From an uncultured Bacilli bacterium (lineage in GTDB: Bacteria > Bacillota_I > Bacilli_A > RF39 > UBA660): a stretch of 11,490 nt of DNA. The notes under the pieces were generated by a model. That model saw nothing but the letters and a program-made list of their open reading frames with translations. It was not told where the DNA came from and did not search any database. This document shows positions 5,886-11,490 of this stretch, piece after piece (the stretch's first letter is position 1; each line of letters opens with the position of its first letter). The position numbers and the translations under genes are program-made. Where the stretch lies: positions 1 to 11,490 of the forward strand of contig CANUCD010000025.1 in NCBI GenBank assembly GCA_947856335.1, read 5' to 3'.

Positions 5886-7907
5886 TCCTACATACCCACA
5901 CTTCTCACATAAAACATGTTTATTTTTAATTACAAGGATATTTTTACAGTTTGGGCAAACTTCTCCTGTTGGTTCATTCCAAGTTGCATACTTACATTTA
6001 GGGAAATTACTACATCCATAAAATATTTTACCCTTTTTAGTTTTTCGCTCAACAATATCATGACCACATTCTGGGCATTTAGCTAAACTTTTAACTTGTT
6101 TTTCTTCTTTTTTTACATACTTACAAGTTGGATAATTAGAGCACGCTACAAACTTACCAAATTTACCCTCACGAACAACCATATCACTTCCACACATTGG
6201 ACAAACTTCTCCCGTTTTTTCTGGAGCTTTTTTCTCCATCTCCTTAAAAGCTTTTTCTACTAAGGGTTGAAATTCATCATAAAATTTTTGTAATACCTCA
6301 ATATTATTTATTTTATGTTCTGCTATTTCATCTAGCTCAGTTTCCATATTAGCCGTATACTCTACATTAACAATATTACTAAAAAATTCTTGTAACTTAT
6401 CATTAGTTTCAAAACCAATTTCCGTAGGATAAAATTTCTTTTCATCTAACTTGACATATCCTCTATCTAAAATAGTTTTCATAATAGTAGCATACGTACT
6501 AGGTCTACCTATTCCAAGACTTTCCATTTCCTTAATTAAACTTGCCTCAGTATATCTCGAAGCTGGCTTAGTAAAATGTTGATTTTTCTCTATTTTTAAA
6601 GCTGTTATTATATCACTTGATAACATTTTAAAATCAGGTAAAATAACATCTTCGTTATCTTCATATTCATGATATACTTTTAAATAACCATCAAATGTCA
6701 AAACACTTCCTGTTGCTTTAAATAAATAATCATTATTCTCTAAATTAACGGTTGTTGCCAAAACTTTAGCATTACTCATTAAATAAGCAAGAGTTCTAAT
6801 ATAAATAAGTCGATATAAACTATATTCATCTTTAGTTAAATATTCTTTTAATGATTCTGGTGTACGCATAATACTAGTAGGTCTAATCGCTTCATGAGCA
6901 TCTTGAGCATTCTTTGGTTCTTTACTAGCTCTAATTTTACCAACATATTCATGACCATATTCACTTAAAATAAACTTTTTAGCATCTTCAACAAAAACAT
7001 TAGAAAGTCTTGTGGAATCAGTACGCATATAGGTAATTAAACCAACTGTTTCACTTCCAATATTAAGTCCTTCATAAAGTTTTTGAGCTATTTGCATAGT
7101 TTTACTAGATGAAAAATTAAGACGGTTCGCTGCCATTTGTTGTAAAGTAGATGTCCGAAAAGGATCTTTTGGCTTTTTTAATTTTTCTTTTTCGGTAATA
7201 CTTGCTATGTTAAATTCTTTACTTAATTCACTTAATACTTTATCAGCTTCATCTTCAGTTTTAATTTCTATTCTTTTATCTTTATATTTCTCCAAACTTG
7301 CTTTAAAAGTATCAAAATCTGCCTCAATAGTCCAATACTCTTCTGGAATAAACGCAAGTATTTCTCTTTCACGGTCTACAATCAGTTTTAGAGCAACACT
7401 TTGAACACGTCCTGCACTTTTACCACCAGTTTTTCTCTGCATTAGTTTTGATAAGCGAAAACCAATAATTCGATCTAACATTCTTCTTGTTTCCTGACTT
7501 TTAACCAAATCCATATCAATCTTTCGTGGATGGTTAATCGCATCTATTACAACATCTTTAGTAATTTCATTAAATACTACTCTTTCTGATTTTTCTGGCG
7601 TTAGACCTAAAGCATCATATAAATGCCATGATATTGCCTCTCCCTCACGGTCTGGATCAGTCGCAAGTATTACTTTATCACTTTCTTTAGCCATTTTCTT
7701 TAAACTTGCTATATCTTTAGCTTTTCCTTTAATAGGAATATAACTAGGAATAAACCCGTTTTCTATATCAATCCCTAGTCCGTACTTTCCTGTTGTTGCT
7801 AAATCTCTAATATGTCCCTTACTAGATACAACATGATAATTATTTCCTAAATATTTTTCAATTGTTTTACTCTTCGCCGGAGACTCGACGATAACTAATT
7901 CGCTCAT
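5874..7907 (-). CDS. topA: DNA topoisomerase I (type IA)
   Basis: A 677-residue enzyme, normal for Bacilli TopA (~690). It relaxes negative supercoils by passing one strand through a transient break in the other. The TOPRIM domain opens with LVIVESPAKSKTIEKYL (Glu8) and carries DPDREGE (Asp84, Asp86) for metal binding. The active-site tyrosine is Tyr293 in ITYMRTDSTR, with Arg295 next to it. A later core motif is GIGRPSTYATI (465 onward). The C-terminus has three Cys4 zinc ribbons: C569/C572/C589/C595, C611/C614/C632/C638 and C651/C654/C667/C670; the third has a shorter spacing. The ATG at 7907 has AAAGGA just upstream and starts 12 bases after the ltaS-like stop, so the two genes share a transcript. 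The association with rbgA and rnhB matches Bacilli gene order. Confidence 0.98.
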   Translation of the reverse strand: MSELVIVESPAKSKTIEKYLGNNYHVVSSKGHIRDLATTGKYGLGIDIENGFIPSYIPIKGKAKDIASLKKMAKESDKVILATDPDREGEAISWHLYDALGLTPEKSERVVFNEITKDVVIDAINHPRKIDMDLVKSQETRRMLDRIIGFRLSKLMQRKTGGKSAGRVQSVALKLIVDREREILAFIPEEYWTIEADFDTFKASLEKYKDKRIEIKTEDEADKVLSELSKEFNIASITEKEKLKKPKDPFRTSTLQQMAANRLNFSSSKTMQIAQKLYEGLNIGSETVGLITYMRTDSTRLSNVFVEDAKKFILSEYGHEYVGKIRASKEPKNAQDAHEAIRPTSIMRTPESLKEYLTKDEYSLYRLIYIRTLAYLMSNAKVLATTVNLENNDYLFKATGSVLTFDGYLKVYHEYEDNEDVILPDFKMLSSDIITALKIEKNQHFTKPASRYTEASLIKEMESLGIGRPSTYATIMKTILDRGYVKLDEKKFYPTEIGFETNDKLQEFFSNIVNVEYTANMETELDEIAEHKINNIEVLQKFYDEFQPLVEKAFKEMEKKAPEKTGEVCPMCGSDMVVREGKFGKFVACSNYPTCKYVKKEEKQVKSLAKCPECGHDIVERKTKKGKIFYGCSNFPKCKYATWNEPTGEVCPNCKNILVIKNKHVLCEKCGYVGTDK

Positions 7908-7919
7908 AATGATTCCTTT

Positions 7920-9974
7920 CTATTTGGAAGTGGTAAGATTATTTAGGGATTCCTCTAAATAATGAAAGTAGTTTTTCTCAATTGCTAAACCACTCATTTC
8001 TAATTTTAACCTCACTTTAGTATTAAATGCAAGTATTTCTTCACGAGAATAGTTTTTTTGTGTATAATATTTGATTTTATTTGTACTAGCATTATAAAAA
8101 GCAAGTTCGTTTTTCCAAGATCCGTCGACAAAAACAACTAATGATTCATGATTTTTACTCAAAGCATCACTACCCATATAAAGTCTTGAATCATAATCTA
8201 AAGAAAATAAATTAGCAATCGTTGGCAATATATCAACTTGACTTGTATATGTATCTATTTCTTTTTTCTTCAAAGATGATTGATAAATTAAAAGTGGTGT
8301 TTTATCAGCATTATTATCAACAGATATATCATCATCAAAATAAACATTTAATTTATCTGTACTAATAGAATATGGATAATGATCTGCAAATAACACAATA
8401 ACTGTATCATGAAGTATTCCTCTATCTTCAAGACCATCTAATAAAACCCCAATTGCCTCATCTACTACCTTTAACTTAGACATATATCTTTTTAATTCTG
8501 TACTATAACTTGATGGAAATAAATCCATATACATATCCCCATATTCACTAGACATATTATAAGGCATATGTGAACTAACAGTCGTAATAAAACTCATAAA
8601 TGGCTTAGTAGAATCTCTATTATCCAAAATTTCTAAATACTTTTTCATTAAATCAACATCACTAGCCCATGTATCATATGCAGGATAATTATAACTAAAA
8701 TCAAGCCCTAAATCTACAGCATTATAAAAATGACTACTTCCCATATTTTTATGAATAGTTGTTCTATCATAATACCAATCATAATAATCATGAAAACTAC
8801 TAGTTTGATAACCTTTATTATTAAATAGATTAAAAATACTTTCAAAATAAGTATTATTTTTATATGCATTAGCTGTGCAATTATTGTTAATTGAATAAAG
8901 ACTAATCATTGCTCCCATTTCATTATTACCAGTACTACAAATATTTCTTGGTGAATAATGATTAGTAAAAGAAATACTATGCTCTAAAAGTTCATAAATA
9001 TTAGGATAATACTTTTCATCTAGCATTATATTACTTCCTGATTCTACCATAATCATAATCACATTTTTGTCTTTAAACATACCTGTATACTGATTTTCTA
9101 CATCTTCATCCTGACGAATAAAATATTTATTTAAAGTATTTAATTTGCTATCACTTTCATCTTCAATAATACTTAACCAATCTTTGTTTTTAATAAGTGT
9201 ATGTTTTATAGCTTCACTATCTGTTTCTTCTTCTTTATTATCACTTTCTAATAACTCGTTTGGATCAATCGAAATACTAGATAAAGAAGCTCCAGGAAGA
9301 AAATATTCTTTAATATCTAACAACCCATAACCAATATAACCAAAATTTCTAATCACTAAACTAGCATTAGTAGGCTTTTTAAACAATTGATAAGCAGATA
9401 AAGACTGATATTTATCTTGCATAAAAGAAACTTTCAGTGTAAAACAATACCCCAAACTTAAAACAATGATAATAAAAATAGGTATCATTTTAAACAATAT
9501 AACTTTATTAGTTAATCTTTTTTTAGGCATATCTATACATACTCTTTTTTCTAAAAATAAATAATATAAAAAAAGTAAAATAAAAGGAATAAATAATGTA
9601 TAAAAAGAAAACTTAAAGCTTCCCAAAAAGTCTTTAATATAACTAGATACTGCCCCTAATTGTGTACTAGTTCCGATACTTGCGTATACCCCTAAAAAGT
9701 TATGAAAACCAAGTTCTGCCATCCCATAAATAGTCGCTACTAAAACCCACAAACAATTCCATATTCTACCAACCATTTTTGGTAAAAAAGAAGATATATA
9801 AGCTAAAAATAAAGCTAAAATATTTAATCCTAAAAATATCCGTATACTAGCAACACCCAAAATAGGAATATGATCTATCAAATGAAATAAAATCTCTAAT
9901 AAAAGAAAACAAACTAAAAATAAAATATAATTATGAAATAAACGATTAGACCAAAGTATCTTTATCTTCTTCAT
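7920..9974 (-). CDS. Lipoteichoic acid synthase-like sulfatase-fold transferase
   Basis: A 684-residue protein with five predicted N-terminal membrane segments (about 15-35, 42-63, 73-93, 124-142, 159-181), a linker, and a large external alkaline-phosphatase/sulfatase-fold domain from about residue 300. This is the LtaS architecture and length. Candidate catalytic and metal residues are Glu311 (IMVESGS), nucleophile Thr348 (CSTGNNE), His469 (VSSHMPY) and Asp531-His532 (FADHYPY), matching E255, T300, H416 and D475-H476 of Staphylococcus aureus LtaS. The nucleophile segment differs from the usual GKTSDAE: Asp becomes Asn350, though the Glu four residues on is kept (Glu352). It predicts polyglycerolphosphate transfer from phosphatidylglycerol, or a related phosphoglycerol transfer; which one is not resolved. 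The ATG at 9974 has GGAGGAG seven bases upstream, inside the rnhB tail (29-base overlap). Confidence 0.88.
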   Translation of the reverse strand: MKKIKILWSNRLFHNYILFLVCFLLLEILFHLIDHIPILGVASIRIFLGLNILALFLAYISSFLPKMVGRIWNCLWVLVATIYGMAELGFHNFLGVYASIGTSTQLGAVSSYIKDFLGSFKFSFYTLFIPFILLFLYYLFLEKRVCIDMPKKRLTNKVILFKMIPIFIIIVLSLGYCFTLKVSFMQDKYQSLSAYQLFKKPTNASLVIRNFGYIGYGLLDIKEYFLPGASLSSISIDPNELLESDNKEEETDSEAIKHTLIKNKDWLSIIEDESDSKLNTLNKYFIRQDEDVENQYTGMFKDKNVIMIMVESGSNIMLDEKYYPNIYELLEHSISFTNHYSPRNICSTGNNEMGAMISLYSINNNCTANAYKNNTYFESIFNLFNNKGYQTSSFHDYYDWYYDRTTIHKNMGSSHFYNAVDLGLDFSYNYPAYDTWASDVDLMKKYLEILDNRDSTKPFMSFITTVSSHMPYNMSSEYGDMYMDLFPSSYSTELKRYMSKLKVVDEAIGVLLDGLEDRGILHDTVIVLFADHYPYSISTDKLNVYFDDDISVDNNADKTPLLIYQSSLKKKEIDTYTSQVDILPTIANLFSLDYDSRLYMGSDALSKNHESLVVFVDGSWKNELAFYNASTNKIKYYTQKNYSREEILAFNTKVRLKLEMSGLAIEKNYFHYLEESLNNLTTSK
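7938..7963. repeat. Perfect 9-bp inverted repeat at the 3' end of the ltaS-like gene
   Basis: Minus-strand arms ATTATTTAG and CTAAATAAT pair perfectly, and an inner GG/CC pair extends the stem across a single bulged A to a 3-base loop. It lies in the last codons of the ltaS-like gene, about 30 bases before the topA start. No T-run follows on either strand, so it is not an intrinsic terminator. It may be an mRNA processing or stability element, or chance. Confidence 0.5.
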
Positions 9975-10593
9975 TTTGCAACTCCTCCAAAATAACTTTA
10001 ACTGGTTTATAAGTCATTCGATACTCATTAGTTATACCATATTTTTTAAGTAATTCCAAGTGTTCTTTAGTAGGATATCCTTTATTTTTATTATAATGAT
10101 ATACTGGATACTTTTTATCAAGTTCATACATAATATGATCTCTTGTTACTTTAGCAATAACAGAGGCTGCAGCAATAGATAAAGATAGAGCATCCCCATG
10201 AATAATAGGACGTGATGGAATATCTATATCATTTAGGCTCATAGCATCGCTTAAAATATACTTTGGAGTAACATCTAAATTATTAAGGGCTATATACATA
10301 GCTTCTCTACTTGCTTCTAAAATATTGATTTCATCAATTCTCTTAGCACTAACTATTCCAACACCTATACTAATAGCTTCTTTTTGTAAAACATCATAGA
10401 AGTATTCTCTTTTCCTTTCGGTTAATTGTTTTGAATCATTTAATCCTTCTAAAACATAATTCTTAGGAAGTATAACAGCCGCAGCAACAACAGGACCTAC
10501 AAGAGGACCTCTTCCTGCCTCATCAACTCCTGCAATTAACGTAATATTATTTTTATATAATTCTTGTTCATATTTTAATAAATTAGAGCTCAT
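9946..10593 (-). CDS. rnhB: Ribonuclease HII
   Basis: A 215-residue RNase HII that cleaves RNA in RNA/DNA hybrids and starts removal of single ribonucleotides misincorporated in DNA. Catalytic residues are visible: Asp24 and Glu25 in VDEAGRGPLVGP, Asp116 in ILSDAM, and Asp134 in IHGDALSLSIAAASVIAKV. The motif LNDSKQLTERKR and the segment NKGYPTKEHLELL are also standard; the usual HR near the end is YR here (EYRMTYKPV). The ATG at 10593 overlaps the rbgA stop by 11 bases. Its AAAGGA is about 13 bases upstream, rather far; an in-frame TTG at 10599 has better spacing and would add two residues, so the exact start is uncertain. The 3' end overlaps the next gene by 29 bases. Confidence 0.96.
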   Translation of the reverse strand: MSSNLLKYEQELYKNNITLIAGVDEAGRGPLVGPVVAAAVILPKNYVLEGLNDSKQLTERKREYFYDVLQKEAISIGVGIVSAKRIDEINILEASREAMYIALNNLDVTPKYILSDAMSLNDIDIPSRPIIHGDALSLSIAAASVIAKVTRDHIMYELDKKYPVYHYNKNKGYPTKEHLELLKKYGITNEYRMTYKPVKVILEELQNEEDKDTLV

Positions 10594-11440
10594 GATCAAA
10601 CACAATTCCTTTTATATTTTCATTTTTTATATCATTGATAATTTTTAGGCTTACTCGTTCATAGTCTACTTCCCCATTTTTTATTGCTCCCATATTCTTA
10701 GCAATCGTAAAATAAGCATCTTCTATATTTAATCCCAAAGGATTAGACATTACTTGATATCTTTCTTGTAATTTCTCTGGATAATACTTATTTAATTTTT
10801 GTAAGATATGAACTGCTATTTCATTTTCATCTAACACTTCTACTTTAATCGCTGAAAAAGAAGCTAAATTAAGGGCAACTTCTTGTTGTTCAAGTTTAGG
10901 CCATAATATACCTGGTGTATCTAATAAAGTTATTCCATGTTTTGTATTAAGCCATACTAAACCCTTAGTAATACCAGGTCTATTTCCAACAAGAGCTACC
11001 TTTCTTCCAATTAAACGGTTAATAAGAGTTGATTTGCCTACATTAGGAATACCTACAACTAAAACTCGTATATCCTTTTTAATTAGTCCTTTTTCTTCTC
11101 GCATCTTTTGAATACTACTAGCAAGAGTATGAGTTTCATCTATAATTCTTTTTATATCTTCTTCTTTATTTAAATCGACAAGCAAAACTTTTGTCCCTAA
11201 ATTTTCATAATATTTAACCCATCTTAAAGCCATTTCTTCATCCGTCAAATCTTTTTTAGTCATAATAAGTATTTTAGGTTTATTCCCAATAATATCATAT
11301 ATATTAGCTATCTTAGATGATTTAGGAATTCTACTATCAACAAGTTCATATACAATATCAATATGTTTGTATTCCCTCATCATCAATCTTTTAGCTTTTG
11401 CCATATGACCAGGATACCAGTTAATTAGATTATTATTCAT
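10583..11440 (-). CDS. rbgA: RbgA (YlqF), ribosome biogenesis GTPase
   Basis: A 285-residue circularly permuted GTPase required for late assembly of the 50S subunit in Bacilli. The N-terminus INWYPGHMAKAKR is an RbgA signature. The GTPase motifs occur in permuted order: G4 TKKD (61-64, with Thr instead of the usual Asn), then G1 GIPNVGKST (130-138), G2 Thr158 in RPGITKG and G3 DTPG (174-177). The family DAR near the start is DSR here (VDSRIP). The C-terminal ~100 residues form the helical RNA-binding domain. Length matches the family (~285). The start at 11440 follows AGGAAGTGAT; an in-frame GTG at 11449 lies inside that ribosome binding site. It is the first gene of the rbgA-rnhB-ltaS-topA block and overlaps rnhB by 11 bases. 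Confidence 0.96.
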   Translation of the reverse strand: MNNNLINWYPGHMAKAKRLMMREYKHIDIVYELVDSRIPKSSKIANIYDIIGNKPKILIMTKKDLTDEEMALRWVKYYENLGTKVLLVDLNKEEDIKRIIDETHTLASSIQKMREEKGLIKKDIRVLVVGIPNVGKSTLINRLIGRKVALVGNRPGITKGLVWLNTKHGITLLDTPGILWPKLEQQEVALNLASFSAIKVEVLDENEIAVHILQKLNKYYPEKLQERYQVMSNPLGLNIEDAYFTIAKNMGAIKNGEVDYERVSLKIINDIKNENIKGIVFDHEL

Positions 11441-11444
11441 TTTC

Positions 11445-11454
11445 ATCACTTCCT
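11445..11454 (-). promoter_or_regulatory. rbgA ribosome binding site (decides the start)
   Basis: The minus strand reads AGGAAGTGAT, near the extended anti-Shine-Dalgarno complement, shortly before the ATG at 11440. It contains an in-frame GTG (11449) that is more likely part of the ribosome binding site than a start. Confidence 0.55.
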
Positions 11455-11463
11455 CATAAATCT

Positions 11464-11474
11464 ATTATATTATA
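11464..11474 (-). promoter_or_regulatory. Candidate -10 element(s) upstream of rbgA
   Basis: Two overlapping TATAAT hexamers lie at 11474-11469 and 11469-11464 on the minus strand, about 25-35 bases before the rbgA ATG. For the outer copy a -35 would lie beyond the window edge; for the inner copy TTGGGT at 11490-11485 is spaced only 15 bases. A promoter here is plausible but its -35 is not confirmed. Confidence 0.4.
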
Positions 11475-11490
11475 TCATGTTTTTACCCAA

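Noticed and set aside
7207..7404. Plus-strand open frame of about 65 codons inside topA
   Set aside because: Antisense to an essential conserved gene, Ser/Leu-rich, with no start signal.
7938..7963. Hairpin as an intrinsic terminator between the ltaS-like gene and topA
   Set aside because: No U-tract follows on either strand and the stem lies inside coding sequence; the genes are only 12 bases apart and appear co-transcribed.
9145..9330. Plus-strand open frame of about 61 codons inside the ltaS-like gene
   Set aside because: Antisense to the linker region of the LTA-synthase-like protein, Ser-rich by strand complement, with no ribosome binding site.

Overview
This is an AT-rich window (by eye about 30% G+C or less) from a low-GC Gram-positive bacterium. 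The gene content (HrcA with CIRCE operators, RbgA, an LTA-synthase-type enzyme, a PgdA-type peptidoglycan deacetylase) points to class Bacilli in the broad sense, possibly an uncultured gut lineage near Erysipelotrichales/RF39. That placement is an inference. TGA is used as a stop (the ABC ATPase ends in TGA) and Trp is TGG, so this is not the Mycoplasma code.

All genes but one are on the minus strand, so the window reads right to left. Block 1 (11440 to 5874) is rbgA - rnhB - ltaS-like - topA, with overlapping or nearly touching genes. It begins near a candidate -10 at the right edge and ends in a weak hairpin terminator overlapping the topA stop. It serves ribosome assembly, RNA/DNA hybrid repair, cell-envelope polymer synthesis and DNA supercoiling. 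Block 2 (5673 to 2132) is a three-gene envelope operon: a BcrA-type ABC ATPase, its ABC-2 permease (start and stop share ATGA) and a membrane-anchored polysaccharide deacetylase. It has a candidate sigma-A promoter in front and a candidate extended -10 before the deacetylase. Block 3 (1699 to 1) is the heat-shock operon hrcA - grpE - dnaK. It is driven by a consensus TTGACA-17-TATAAT promoter embedded in two CIRCE-like operators. Only the first seven codons of dnaK are inside the window.

The one plus-strand gene (1766-2140) encodes a small protein with three predicted membrane segments and no recognised function. It diverges from hrcA and meets the deacetylase gene tail to tail with a 9-bp overlap. 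The 250-bp gap between the ABC ATPase gene and topA holds a 42-codon minus-strand open frame that looks like a gene remnant, flanked by a 13-bp direct repeat.

Most of the window is conserved core genome. The points most worth a second look are the double-operator architecture at hrcA, the LTA-synthase-like gene sitting where Bacilli commonly carry dprA, the coupling of a BcrA-type transporter with a peptidoglycan deacetylase, the paired cysteines in both extracytoplasmic enzymes, and the unknown membrane gene beside the heat-shock operon. I saw no mobile element, CRISPR array, tRNA or rRNA.
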